The notes under the pieces are model-generated. The model worked only from the letters and a program-made list of their open reading frames with translations, did no database searches and had not been told where the DNA came from. This document shows positions 16,407 to 25,583 of a stretch of 64,000 bases of DNA, one piece after another (position 1 is the first letter of the stretch; each line of letters opens with the position of its first letter). The translations under genes and the position numbers were made by a program. Where the stretch lies: contig NZ_URFY01000020.1 in the NCBI RefSeq assembly GCF_900547205.1, positions 1 through 64,000 on the forward strand. The letters are read 5' to 3'. Source of the stretch: an uncultured Bacteroides sp. (GTDB lineage: Bacteria; Bacteroidota; Bacteroidia; Bacteroidales; Bacteroidaceae).

Positions 16407-17372
16407 ATGATTACAGACGAAAAGACTCAGAACAAACTGTATGCGGATACAGAAGATGTATTGTTTACAATGGATGATAAAGCGGATGCTGTACACAAAA
16501 TGTTGGAGATTATCAGAGACACTCCTGAATATCTCCAGATAATGAACTGTCTGCCAGCCCATGCACAGGAAGACCCCAAAGCGGACTGGTGGCGGACTAA
16601 AGAGGCGGATTACCTGATGGCAGACCTGTTACATATTCTTGAAATCTATACACCTGAAGGATTCATATTCGGTCCGGTATACAGAAGGACACACGGGTTC
16701 GGATATGGAAACATGGAATATGAGAAGAAAAGGCTTTACCAAATCGAAATTTATCTCGACTGGGGATATATATTCGGCCAGAAGGATGAATATAGAAAAA
16801 AGAAAAAGCATTACGCAGAATTAGAGGATATATGCAGGGCGGGAGGATACACAACCGAACTGAGAGCAAGAGCGAAAGGCTGCCGGATAGCCAAAGAAAA
16901 CACCGAACTGCATACCCATTACGGATGGATAACCGGTTATTGTGAAGCCAAGCATCTACCCAATCTCCTCAGCCTGCTGCTCAGAGAAGGTGAAATTAAC
17001 AAATTAATAAGATGTAAAATAGTCGATTCTGTATTTAATTTCACGGATGAGGAAGAATATGAATTTTATCAAGAGAATTTTGAATCGAGCATATATTACC
17101 TTGTATTCGACCTTTTCGAAAGAAAATCATGGGCTGTCGCAGAAAGCCTCATGGAAATTGCTTCAAAAATCAACGTATCCACGAAAAACCGTCCGAAAGG
17201 CTTTGATTGCAATTCTCCCGTTTACAGATATGTACTGTCCGCCTATTGGAAACTAGTGGACAAAGGTTATCTGGAAGAATTCACACGCAAATTGGGAAGA
17301 GACGAATTCCGTTGTGCCAAAGCAACGGCATTAGGGAAATCAAAAAAAATATTTTATGGAACTAAATTATAA
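16407..17372 (+). CDS. Hypothetical ICE protein
   Basis: 321 aa, soluble, with mixed charge and many aromatic residues. Not recognised. It contains a Gly/Phe/Tyr patch (RTHGFGYGNMEYEKKRL, about 94-110) and a helical C-terminal half. It is the first gene after leader copy 3 and overlaps the next gene by 17 nt. Confidence 0.6.
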   Translation: MITDEKTQNKLYADTEDVLFTMDDKADAVHKMLEIIRDTPEYLQIMNCLPAHAQEDPKADWWRTKEADYLMADLLHILEIYTPEGFIFGPVYRRTHGFGYGNMEYEKKRLYQIEIYLDWGYIFGQKDEYRKKKKHYAELEDICRAGGYTTELRARAKGCRIAKENTELHTHYGWITGYCEAKHLPNLLSLLLREGEINKLIRCKIVDSVFNFTDEEEYEFYQENFESSIYYLVFDLFERKSWAVAESLMEIASKINVSTKNRPKGFDCNSPVYRYVLSAYWKLVDKGYLEEFTRKLGRDEFRCAKATALGKSKKIFYGTKL

Positions 17373-17631
17373 CCAGTTACTGCTCATCTCCCTGTGGCAA
17401 TACAACCACCACGGGGAGGAAAGGCTGACCCTAAACCTCTTTGAAGAAACTTTCGGAAAGGTATACGGAAGCCACTATTACGAGAAATGGACAAACTATT
17501 TCAACTGCAACCTTTGGGACATGATCGCCTATTTCAGGGGAGAAAAAGAAAACGGCCAGAAATTCTGCGACATGATAAGCAAACAAATCGAATTATACCG
17601 CAAAAACCGCGAGCCTTATGGAATTCAGTAA
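17356..17631 (+). CDS. Small hypothetical ICE protein
   Basis: 91 aa, tightly packed: its start overlaps the 16407 gene and its end overlaps the 17618 gene by 14 nt. It is aromatic-rich (HYYEKWTNYFNCNLWDMIAY) with no known motif. The overlaps suggest coupled translation of the three proteins. Confidence 0.6.
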   Translation: MELNYNQLLLISLWQYNHHGEERLTLNLFEETFGKVYGSHYYEKWTNYFNCNLWDMIAYFRGEKENGQKFCDMISKQIELYRKNREPYGIQ

Positions 17632-18421
17632 CTTTTATACAGTTGAAACCCTGCAATGCCTCAACGATTTGCACGATTATGGGTATCCGATAACGCAAAT
17701 TGATGTAGACAAGGTGAACCGCCTGATTTCATTGATACATCAAGAACGGAATAATAATGAAACCCCTGCTGCCGGAGATATTATCGCTTATACGACACGT
17801 AGCGGCGATTATTACCGGAATGCACACATCGAACGAATGGATGATAAAGAAGCATATATATGTTTGACAGCCAATATCCCATTCTGTTTTGACAACAAGG
17901 GCAAAGCGGGTTATGATACTGAAGGCGGTCTATGGACACAGCTTGAACAGAAACTGCCCGAACCGGACGGGATACAGTTCAAGCTTTTCAAAACATGGGG
18001 AAGCCGTGGCAGGTGCAAGGACGGTGCCGTTTATTTCATGGCGACTGTACGGGTGTGGAAATATGCCGAACCGGAACCGCTGTACGAGAAATATTCCACC
18101 AAGGACTGGGCTAAGTATAATATCAGCAGATTGCCCGATCCTGAACAGAAAGGTGAATACTTCTATACCGGGGACGGATTCACTCTCTATTCCCGCAGGG
18201 AACTGGACAGACTGATAGAAATGCTGCACGGTGAACTCTTCTGTGGAATATACCGCAATTCTCTTATACTGTGGGGATACCGCATGGAATGGAAGCTGCT
18301 CACGGGACAGGAATGGAACAGGACGGATGCCGAGACGCATCTGTCTTTTCTCGGCGAACAATCCGTCAAAATACGGACCTGCCACGACACTCATACAGTA
18401 TTCATCTATAAAAGGAAATAA
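17618..18421 (+). CDS. Hypothetical ICE protein
   Basis: 267 aa, soluble. A segment at about 46-75 (AGDIIAYTTRSGDYYRNAHI) looks like a small beta-barrel. The rest has regularly spaced tryptophans and charged residues. It is common next to the methylase-like gene in these elements, but its function is unknown. It precedes that gene by 3 nt. Confidence 0.6.
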   Translation: MEFSNFYTVETLQCLNDLHDYGYPITQIDVDKVNRLISLIHQERNNNETPAAGDIIAYTTRSGDYYRNAHIERMDDKEAYICLTANIPFCFDNKGKAGYDTEGGLWTQLEQKLPEPDGIQFKLFKTWGSRGRCKDGAVYFMATVRVWKYAEPEPLYEKYSTKDWAKYNISRLPDPEQKGEYFYTGDGFTLYSRRELDRLIEMLHGELFCGIYRNSLILWGYRMEWKLLTGQEWNRTDAETHLSFLGEQSVKIRTCHDTHTVFIYKRK

Positions 18422-18424
18422 GCC

Positions 18425-19195
18425 ATGGCAAAATATGATACACCATCAAAACTCCGTCCGCTTGAAAAGCTGATAATGGATTTCTCATATGCAAACGGAT
18501 ATGATCCGATAAATGTATTCGATGATTTCCTAACCTATATCATCCACGGATTTTCTTTAGGTGCTCCCCCTCTGCACGGCTGGAAATATAAAAAGCAGCA
18601 GAATATCGTTTTCATGGAAATGGTCACCGAATGGGTACAAATCATGGGACGTGAAATAAAAGAGGATACGGACTGGTTCGACCCGTTCGGGGATTTATAT
18701 ATGTCTCTGGTTTCCAAAGGGACGCAGCAGGGACAAGGGCAATTTTTTACACCGGAACATATCTGTAACCTAATGGTGATGTGTACCAGTGGAGAAGAGA
18801 AAAAGACCGGGCAGAGGATTAATGACCCGGCATGTGGAAGCGGAAGAATATTACTGGCATACCATGTCCGCCATCTTGGCAATTATCTGGTAGCGGAAGA
18901 TATCAACCGTACCTGTTGTCTGATGACAGTGTGCAATATGCTGGTGCATGGCTGCGTGGGAGAAGTTATCTGGCACGACAGCTTGAACCCTAAAAATTTT
19001 ATGGGCGGCTGGAAAGTTAATCCGATTCTTACATGGACAGGTATTCCTACCGTGAATAAAATGAGCATGGAGGAATATCAGACAAGCCGGAATCTGCCTA
19101 TATCACCCTATATGGCACAAAAAAGAGAATCCGGTAGTAACAGTATCAATAAGAAAAGAAACTCCTTTCCGCAACAAGCAACTTTAAATATGTAG
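18425..19195 (+). CDS. N-6 DNA methylase-like protein lacking the catalytic NPPY motif
   Basis: 256 aa. The middle matches the N-6 adenine methylase fold of type I HsdM proteins: GQFFTP (105-110) and the S-adenosylmethionine motif DPACGSGR (134-141), then motif II in YLVAEDINR. The expected motif IV (NPPY or NPPF) is absent; the corresponding place reads WKVNPILTW. The protein is also much shorter than HsdM and has no target-recognition partner nearby. It may bind DNA or SAM without methylating, or be an anti-restriction decoy. Such short methylase-like genes recur in Bacteroides conjugative elements. Confidence 0.8.
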   Translation: MAKYDTPSKLRPLEKLIMDFSYANGYDPINVFDDFLTYIIHGFSLGAPPLHGWKYKKQQNIVFMEMVTEWVQIMGREIKEDTDWFDPFGDLYMSLVSKGTQQGQGQFFTPEHICNLMVMCTSGEEKKTGQRINDPACGSGRILLAYHVRHLGNYLVAEDINRTCCLMTVCNMLVHGCVGEVIWHDSLNPKNFMGGWKVNPILTWTGIPTVNKMSMEEYQTSRNLPISPYMAQKRESGSNSINKKRNSFPQQATLNM

Positions 19196-19218
19196 ACATA
19201 ACTATAAACTTAATCAAT

Positions 19219-19425
19219 ATGGAAAGTTCAATTATCAAAAGAATCTGTAGTTCATGTAACTGCGATGAATTGCTTGCAAAAGAGTACCTGAATGACGAAA
19301 TAAGAAATCTTCGGGAACTCGAAGATCTGAACGATATCAAGTATAGTGATTTGGAACTGGCTTGTTCCAATCTCGGGCTGGAAAATGACTATGTAGAATA
19401 TTTCATTCAGGCATTGTCAATATAG
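19219..19425 (+). CDS. Small acidic hypothetical protein
   Basis: 68 aa, acidic, with two cysteines near the N-terminus (RICSSCNCDE) that could chelate a metal. Not recognised. It sits between the methylase-like gene and the DUF932 gene in the same direction. Confidence 0.55.
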   Translation: MESSIIKRICSSCNCDELLAKEYLNDEIRNLRELEDLNDIKYSDLELACSNLGLENDYVEYFIQALSI

Positions 19426-19463
19426 AGCAAATATTTATTTATCAACTTTAAAAACTAAAAATC

Positions 19464-20621
19464 ATGGAAGTGACAGTAATGCCGAACGCTGCATCGGCAC
19501 AAAAGCAGCAGGGATTAAATCAGGTTGTCATCAACAAGGTTCAGAGAATGATCGAGGGGAAACAGCAGGATGTTATGGGAACCATCACCCGCCTGCTCAA
19601 CGAAGGAAAAATCGCGCAAGATTTCATCGCGCCAATCGGAGTTAACTTGCGTAACAATGACCGACATCCGGTTATCTCATTTCAGGCGGGTGACCATGTA
19701 CAAATGACCATGCCGGAAGGCAATTTCAATCTGCACGGGAATGCCATCAGCCAGATATCAGAAAAGATGAATGTTCCAGCAAAGTATTTAAGAGAACTCT
19801 CTGCCGGAGATGAATGGCAGAAACAACTGTGCGCCACTATCCTCAACGAACACTCCGGCTGGACAGACCGCACACGTGTACTCATACGTGCGGTAGGCAT
19901 GGAAGTCCGTGGCGTATTATCCGACTCCTACAGACGCCTCAATTCCGTGGATATATTAACAGCATTCATTAGGGAAGCCGGAAATCAGGGAGCAGTCGTG
20001 TCAGATGCCTACATGAACGACACGAAAGTATGGTGCGAAACAATACTGCCTGCACCACTCGAAATAGCTACCCGTAAGAACGGTATGGTTATTATTTATG
20101 CAGGAGCCAGGTTCTCCACTTCCGATTATGGAAACGGATCGGTGGATATGCGCTCTTTTCTTCTGAATGGAGCTTGCCTGAACGGTATGGTACGTGAATC
20201 GGTCATGCGGCAGGTACATCTGGGGGCACGATTGCCGGATTCGATTGCACTATCGCAAAAGACATATGAACTGGATACGCAGACTACCGTGTCGGCAGTG
20301 ACAGACCTGACACGCGGACTGTACAGCAGAGATACACTCATGCAGAAAGCGATAGAGATTCAAGGAGCGGCTGAAATAGACGTGGACTTTGACAAGGAAC
20401 TTAAAAGTCTGGTACAACGCGGCGCTTTGTTGAAAAATGAAGGACGTGAAGTGGAAAAACTGCTGATGAACAACAATCCTGAAGACGGTGTAACGGGCGG
20501 AGCAACACTTTGGAAGCTGACACAGGGCATAACAGCTTTTGCACGTGAACAAGCACCCGAACGCAGTCGGGAGCTACACGAGATATCCGGGCAGCTGATG
20601 AACCGGGTGAAAGCTAATTAA
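19464..20621 (+). CDS. DUF932 (phage/plasmid-like) protein
   Basis: 385 aa. The central part (about 80-300) matches the DUF932 family found in phages, plasmids and conjugative elements: an N-terminal region ending KMNVPAKYLREL, then VRGVLSDSYRRLNSVDIL and GVVISD-like VVSDAYMNDTKVW. The biochemical role of the family is not established. The start at 19464 is favoured by position; a later ATG at 19479 is possible. It is followed by a hairpin at 20638-20674. Confidence 0.82.
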   Translation: MEVTVMPNAASAQKQQGLNQVVINKVQRMIEGKQQDVMGTITRLLNEGKIAQDFIAPIGVNLRNNDRHPVISFQAGDHVQMTMPEGNFNLHGNAISQISEKMNVPAKYLRELSAGDEWQKQLCATILNEHSGWTDRTRVLIRAVGMEVRGVLSDSYRRLNSVDILTAFIREAGNQGAVVSDAYMNDTKVWCETILPAPLEIATRKNGMVIIYAGARFSTSDYGNGSVDMRSFLLNGACLNGMVRESVMRQVHLGARLPDSIALSQKTYELDTQTTVSAVTDLTRGLYSRDTLMQKAIEIQGAAEIDVDFDKELKSLVQRGALLKNEGREVEKLLMNNNPEDGVTGGATLWKLTQGITAFAREQAPERSRELHEISGQLMNRVKAN

Positions 20622-20637
20622 ACTATAAAAAATAACT

Positions 20638-20674
20638 GGATACTTGCCGATAAGAAAGTTACCGGCAGGTATCC
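20638..20674 (+). other. Hairpin between the DUF932 gene and the chimeric gene
   Basis: A 12-bp stem with one G-T pair (GGATACTTGCCG with CGGCAGGTATCC) and a 13-nt loop. There is no T-run after it, so it is not a standard terminator. It ends 17 nt before the next ATG and may influence translation. Confidence 0.6.
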
Positions 20675-20691
20675 ACTAAAATACGGAAACT

Positions 20692-21624
20692 ATGAGCATA
20701 ATATGCAGCAGATGTGGTGGAACCAACATAATGTGTGAAGCCATGATAGAACCCAATACGAAGAAGTTCAGCCATTATACGGATGAATCCTTTCTTTATG
20801 GGTGGTATAATGACTGCTGGAAGGGAACTGTCCTTACGGATGTAAAAGAGGTCAAGAATTACATAACAACCGAATATCAGATATTTGTTGAATCATTCGT
20901 TCGTATTCTATTGTCTATGTCTCTTATATTTAATAATTTTGCAAAATATACAAGAAATGTCACTATGATAGGTATCAATAAAGATTCAATTCAACTAGCA
21001 AAAGAGCAAAAAATAGATTGTATAGATGGATGGGTAAATATCCTTGCTATATTGGTGTATATTGATATTTTTTTAGGAATAATTAAACTAAGGGGAGAAT
21101 CGATTGAAAGAATATTGGAGAACTTTAGCATCGGCTACTTGATTCAGTTCATAATTGGCGCTATAATTTGTATTATCATTATTAAGTGGTTAACGATTGT
21201 TTTATATATTTTATACTCTATGATAATTGCTAATTACGTAGATAAACTATTTCCTGATGAAGAGAGCCAAGAGAGTAGTGTATCAGTATTCATATTAAAG
21301 GAATATGCAATGATAACCAATAATGATGTAATTGCTAGAATTGCTGATGAAACAGAGAAAATAAATAAAAAAAAATTCAGAAATAGATTAACTATAGTTG
21401 GAACTCTTATCTTAATTTGTTTTGATTTTTGTTTAGAAGGTGCTTTTATTCCTAAAATGGCTACTAATCCATTTGATTGTTTAGCAGTCATTGTTTTATG
21501 TGTTTTTATCAGTTTGGTTCTAATGCATTCTTTATATCGTAGAAATAATCAGGTATTTATATATTCTAATGAGTTACTCAAGAAAATTGTTGGGGAAAGG
21601 AAATCAATTATTAAAGATGAGTAA
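20692..21624 (+). CDS. Chimeric protein: zinc-ribbon ICE N-terminus joined to an AT-rich membrane protein
   Basis: 310 aa. Residues 1 to about 58 (CSRCGGTNIMCEAM, HYTDESFLYGWYNDC, KGTVLTDVKEVK) match a small stand-alone zinc-ribbon protein common in Bacteroides conjugative elements. From about base 20865 the sequence becomes strikingly AT-rich, and the protein becomes a membrane protein with about four hydrophobic segments (roughly 107-125, 145-180, 235-255, 262-280) and a basic tail. Codon use changes at the same place. The simplest reading is an insertion or recombination that fused foreign DNA in frame to the old gene. Function of the membrane part is unknown. Confidence 0.65.
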   Translation: MSIICSRCGGTNIMCEAMIEPNTKKFSHYTDESFLYGWYNDCWKGTVLTDVKEVKNYITTEYQIFVESFVRILLSMSLIFNNFAKYTRNVTMIGINKDSIQLAKEQKIDCIDGWVNILAILVYIDIFLGIIKLRGESIERILENFSIGYLIQFIIGAIICIIIIKWLTIVLYILYSMIIANYVDKLFPDEESQESSVSVFILKEYAMITNNDVIARIADETEKINKKKFRNRLTIVGTLILICFDFCLEGAFIPKMATNPFDCLAVIVLCVFISLVLMHSLYRRNNQVFIYSNELLKKIVGERKSIIKDE

Positions 21625-21718
21625 TCTTGCAAATAAATACAACAACAATCCAAGTGATTGTGATTTTTTTTTAAATCGTGTTAGAGGAAAACTACTTCAT
21701 TTTCCTCTAACTCAATTT

Positions 21719-22231
21719 TCACTGTTTAAACAAAAGTTTGAACTCTTCTTTCCTCCGTCTTTCCAAAGAAGGAATAACTTTTCCACGATACATCCGGAAC
21801 GATATATATTCCTCATAAATATCCCGGTCGCCTTGCTCCAGTTTGCAAATCAATTTACTTTTTGGAGTTTTGCCGTAACCTAACAAACGATTATGTCCCA
21901 CATTATAGGCCAAAGTAGCAAGCAACAAAGAATCTTTTCCAAACCCACGAAACACTGCACATCGTTTTATTAAATCTGCCCTCAATAAAGAATCTGCTTG
22001 TGCTTCTGTCAAATCAGCAGTAAGTTGTTCTCCCGGAAGCAACCGGTGACCGTAACCGATGTAAGGTGCATTCCGAACCGTATGCCAGCCCTCATATCTT
22101 TTAACGATTTCAACGGCATTATCAAACAATGTTTTTTCTTTTTCATCAGGATGGGACACAATTGGATTATCCGCCCGGAGCATAAAACTGAATATAAAGA
22201 ATGGCAGAATACCCAATAAGAGCTTTTTCAT
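21719..22231 (-). CDS. Conjugation-associated lysozyme (GH24-like muramidase)
   Basis: 170 aa with an N-terminal signal peptide (about 1-20). The phage-lysozyme pattern is clear: VKRYEGWHTV with the likely catalytic Glu, YIGYGHRLLPGE, and later LATLAYNVGHNRLLGYG. It would act in the periplasm, opening peptidoglycan for the transfer apparatus. It is the last gene of the minus-strand tra operon, 3 nt after traQ, where CTnDOT-like elements usually carry a lysozyme. Confidence 0.88.
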   Translation of the reverse strand: MKKLLLGILPFFIFSFMLRADNPIVSHPDEKEKTLFDNAVEIVKRYEGWHTVRNAPYIGYGHRLLPGEQLTADLTEAQADSLLRADLIKRCAVFRGFGKDSLLLATLAYNVGHNRLLGYGKTPKSKLICKLEQGDRDIYEEYISFRMYRGKVIPSLERRRKEEFKLLFKQ

Positions 22232-22234
22232 AGT

Positions 22235-22714
22235 CTAAACATCCTTTTCGTTTGCACTTTCCTTTACTTCATCCTCATCCCCAGTATCCTTGTTATTGAA
22301 ATCGAAGCTAAGTAGCCGGATGTCTTTCCAGTTATTTTCAAAGTACAAATCAATGGTCTGTGCCTCGTCCGCACTCTTGGACGTATAATACAGCCTGAAC
22401 TTCTTTTCATTCAACAGATAACGGTCATTAGGTTTGAGCACAGTGCCATCTTCCATTTTCAGCAAGCCGTCCCCGGACGACTGAAAATATCGCAAGGTAT
22501 AGACAGTTCCGTTGAAGTCACCGTCTGACAAGATTTCCAAACGGATTTCCACTGTCTCGCCATTCTTGATCTTATCCGCCACCGGCATGGCTTCTACCGT
22601 GAACGGGTATTCCTGCTGAATATCCAGGTCACTGTCACAAGAAACAAGACAAAAAAAGGCGGCTGCCATGCAGCAGGTAATCATCATAAAATAGGGTATT
22701 TTTCTCATGTTCAT
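22235..22714 (-). CDS. traQ: Conjugative transposon protein TraQ (DUF3872)
   Basis: 159 aa lipoprotein: hydrophobic N-terminus and lipobox LVSC with Cys26. The remainder is a beta-rich domain (EYPFTVEAMPVADKIKNGET, LRYFQSSGDGLLKMEDG) matching DUF3872/TraQ of Bacteroidales elements. It is probably attached to a membrane facing the periplasm; its exact role in transfer is unknown. An acidic tail follows residue 145. In CTnDOT a primase gene traP lies between traO and traQ; here traO is adjacent (13-nt gap). Confidence 0.88.
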   Translation of the reverse strand: MNMRKIPYFMMITCCMAAAFFCLVSCDSDLDIQQEYPFTVEAMPVADKIKNGETVEIRLEILSDGDFNGTVYTLRYFQSSGDGLLKMEDGTVLKPNDRYLLNEKKFRLYYTSKSADEAQTIDLYFENNWKDIRLLSFDFNNKDTGDEDEVKESANEKDV

Positions 22715-22727
22715 ATGGATTTAGTCG

Positions 22728-23315
22728 TTATAGAATGTATTTGATGCCCAGAGCATACTGGGTGTGAAAATGTTTGGCGGCGCTGCCCCAAATGATTCGT
22801 TCGCGTAGCCGTAACAGCAGGACCACCTTATCCGAAAGATAAGTTTCAGCTTCCAATGTCACCGCACCGCCATAAATGAATGATTCATATTTTCTGAGGG
22901 CCGCACCGTCGGACAGCAGTTTCTTTCCACCGTTGATCGCTTCATATCCCATCATACCGGAAACGCCGACATTCAGGAAAACAATTTTCTTCGGATCGGA
23001 AAAGAAATTATAGTAGTAACCTCCCTCCGCCGTGTACTGTCCCAAAGGAATACGACTACTGCGATAGGGATAGTATCGCTGCATCATTTCAGCACCGAAT
23101 ACCCATTTGTTTTCACCTTTGGCATACGTGGAAACAGCTATACCGAAAGCAAAACCCGCATCACCACGGTTCGCCTTGCTGTAAAAACCGTCCACCATTT
23201 CCGCTGTAAACTGCACACCTTTCATGCCCGGCAGGCAGCGTTGTGCCTTTGCCTGCCCTGCAAAGAGGACAAGCATGGCTGTAAACAGCATTACAAACTT
23301 CATGTGTGCTTTCAT
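22728..23315 (-). CDS. traO: Conjugative transposon protein TraO
   Basis: 195 aa, signal peptide ending AGQAKAQ at about residue 25. The mature part has alternating beta strands with glycines and aromatics (AEGGYYYNFF, FLNVGVSGMMGYEAINGG, ending in an aromatic-rich strand), consistent with an outer-membrane beta-barrel. The family is TraO of Bacteroidales conjugative elements. It overlaps traN by 4 nt. Confidence 0.9.
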   Translation of the reverse strand: MKAHMKFVMLFTAMLVLFAGQAKAQRCLPGMKGVQFTAEMVDGFYSKANRGDAGFAFGIAVSTYAKGENKWVFGAEMMQRYYPYRSSRIPLGQYTAEGGYYYNFFSDPKKIVFLNVGVSGMMGYEAINGGKKLLSDGAALRKYESFIYGGAVTLEAETYLSDKVVLLLRLRERIIWGSAAKHFHTQYALGIKYIL

Positions 23316-24229
23316 CTGACTTTCAATTCGTTAATGGTTTCCGCACGTACAAGGTCTTCATTGTCCACATCAAAGGTCTGGTGGCGTCCGCCTTGTTTCT
23401 CGTACATCTCCACAACCAGTTTCTTGTCCTCCGGTATCGTGAACTTGGGCAGGGCATACACCGTACATTCGGAATCCTTGCCGTCTACACGGGTCACATA
23501 GTTGTAGGCACGTAGCGGATAAATCACCTGTTCCTGCATGGCAGTGCGCTTTACCACCTTTTTATCCACAACCTTGAAAGTCACAAAATCAACATCGAAA
23601 GGCACGTTTGTCTCATTCTTTACCTGCACATGAAAATACAGCAGGTCATTATGAGCGTAAAGCCCTTTGAGCAGGAACTGCACCCCGAAACGTTTGCAGC
23701 CGATGTGTTTGATACGACGTTTGTCCTGCTTGTGTACGGACTTCATAATCAGATGTACCAGACGCGGGGATTCATTGCCCAGTTCCTGCAAATAGATTTC
23801 CATGGCATTATTCGGACGGTTGACCGTTTCCCCGTCATGGATGAAGTCGCACATCTCCACATTAAGCAGCAGCGGTTCGTCCGCGTACTTGACATTGAAC
23901 GTGTAAAAATTTCCATCTTCCGTGATGACACTCATATTCGTTTCATCGCGGAAATGCTTCTTGGTAGCTTTCACGCGGATTACATTTTCAGCGGCATCCG
24001 CCTTGCCGGCAATCAGGTTGGTGGAACCCAAGTCCACGTACTTGATGGGGGAAGGAAAAATAATATGCACCGTCTTGTCGTAGGTGATTTCCAGGCCATG
24101 CGGGGGAATCATTTGGCTAAAACCGATCTTGCGGCTCAAACCTTCAAAATAATCTCCGCTACTCTGCTGCGCATTGGCAACCGTTACGCCCGTTAAAAGG
24201 GCAAAAAACATCATCAGAATCTTTTTCAT
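23312..24229 (-). CDS. traN: Conjugative transposon protein TraN (VirB9-like)
   Basis: 305 aa when started at MKKILMMFF (24229), which gives a normal signal peptide cleaved near ANAQ; an upstream ATG at 24259 would add ten residues. The beta-rich body (KTVHIIFPSPIKYVDLGS, then a run with LIAGKADAAENVIRVKA) matches TraN, the outer-membrane-complex component analogous to VirB9. It lies between traM and traO with coupled translation to traO. Confidence 0.92.
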   Translation of the reverse strand: MKKILMMFFALLTGVTVANAQQSSGDYFEGLSRKIGFSQMIPPHGLEITYDKTVHIIFPSPIKYVDLGSTNLIAGKADAAENVIRVKATKKHFRDETNMSVITEDGNFYTFNVKYADEPLLLNVEMCDFIHDGETVNRPNNAMEIYLQELGNESPRLVHLIMKSVHKQDKRRIKHIGCKRFGVQFLLKGLYAHNDLLYFHVQVKNETNVPFDVDFVTFKVVDKKVVKRTAMQEQVIYPLRAYNYVTRVDGKDSECTVYALPKFTIPEDKKLVVEMYEKQGGRHQTFDVDNEDLVRAETINELKVR

Positions 24230-24290
24230 GTCCGATAAATTGGTGAATAATGGTTTCATAAAATCTTTGTATTAGTTCTGTTTCATTTCA

Positions 24291-25583
24291 TTAATTCTCA
24301 GGAGAATACAATAACAGCTTGTGCCCGGCTTTCAGAGTGATTTTCACCGTCCGCATTTTCTTGGATATATACCCCGATACACCCTGTATCACACCTTTTC
24401 CCAAGTCTGAAGCGATCTGCGCCCCGGCATCCGTAGAAATATTGATGCTGCTGTTCATCGAGGTTCCCATGTTTGCAGCGATCTCACGCACCGCATCATA
24501 TTCCATCGAGTTTGGTATAAGAATACCCTGCTGTCCGTCTGCATCATATACTTCAAGTTCCACCGGAATGACCGAACCTTTGTATTCCACGGCATTGATA
24601 ATAATATCAAGCCGTTCTCCCTGTATACGGGTACCTCCAACCAGCACAGTGCCTTTGGGAATAAAGCGGTCATCGACTACCATCGGTTCCAACAGCCTGA
24701 GACGGAGTGCCTGCCCGTCTGATACGGTCTGTGTCCCATGTACACAGGCGGGAATAGTGTTCCTATCCGAAGTGAGCGTCTTGCCTATGGGAGTGTTGAA
24801 TCCCATATTCCTGTCACCCGTAAAACCGAAAATAAACTCCTCATCGCTCATAGGTTGTGCCAGTGAGGACACTACCTGCTGTTGCACCTGCGTCACCGGT
24901 TTTACCGCAGTCCGTTTCTTCTCGTCTTTCACAGGTGAAACCGTAGCCGTCTGCTTGCCGTTATATCTGGCGGCAAGCTCGTAAGATTTCTCCATCAGGG
25001 CCATTTTCTCTTCCATCGTGTTCTCCTCAGGTTCTTTTTGTATTTGCTGTTCCCGTTCCAATTCTTCAATACGCCTTAGCAGTTCCCTCTTTTCCTGATC
25101 ATCCGTCCGGGTGTAAAAGTTGTCAAGCGTATGGTTCATGTTTCGATATGCATTCGCGGAAGAACGGACTGTGTTGTGGGAACCGACGACCGGCTTTTCT
25201 GCCGGTTCCTCCGGCAGTTCTACCATTCTGTTCGGCAGGCGTACAGTATCATTCTTTGCTTTACCGAACAATGAAGCCATCTCCTGAAAGGTACCTTTGC
25301 GCTGTTTTTCTTTTTGGGCCAGTTCCTCCTGCTCATAAGCGGTCCTTTTGTTCCCTTCCATCTGTTGCTGTTGGGGAGAAGGGATTTCCGTATTGAATCC
25401 TTTGCCTTTTTCCTCTTCCGCCCTGTCCTTTTCCGATGGGGAGAAAATCAGCCAGATACAGGCTGCGAAGATTAGAAAGAATACGGGATAGATGAAATAC
25501 CGGGCGCGTCTGCGCTTCTCTTCCGGTGTCAGCGGCTTGTCAGGAGACAAGCCTAACCGTGTCTTGATTTTCTGGATATCCAT
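24291..25583 (-). CDS. traM: Conjugative transposon protein TraM (VirB10-like)
   Basis: 430 aa from the ATG at 25583 (MDIQKIKTRLG); the longer upstream frame runs inside traL and is not needed. One membrane helix at about 31-50 (ARYFIYPVFFLIFAACIWLI), a long Glu/Lys/Gln-rich periplasmic linker (about 60-200), then the C-terminal TraM domain (PIGKTLTSDRNTIPACVHG, ARIQGE-like TRIQGERLDIII). It would bridge inner and outer membranes like VirB10. It overlaps traL by 44 nt. Confidence 0.92.
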   Translation of the reverse strand: MDIQKIKTRLGLSPDKPLTPEEKRRRARYFIYPVFFLIFAACIWLIFSPSEKDRAEEEKGKGFNTEIPSPQQQQMEGNKRTAYEQEELAQKEKQRKGTFQEMASLFGKAKNDTVRLPNRMVELPEEPAEKPVVGSHNTVRSSANAYRNMNHTLDNFYTRTDDQEKRELLRRIEELEREQQIQKEPEENTMEEKMALMEKSYELAARYNGKQTATVSPVKDEKKRTAVKPVTQVQQQVVSSLAQPMSDEEFIFGFTGDRNMGFNTPIGKTLTSDRNTIPACVHGTQTVSDGQALRLRLLEPMVVDDRFIPKGTVLVGGTRIQGERLDIIINAVEYKGSVIPVELEVYDADGQQGILIPNSMEYDAVREIAANMGTSMNSSINISTDAGAQIASDLGKGVIQGVSGYISKKMRTVKITLKAGHKLLLYSPEN

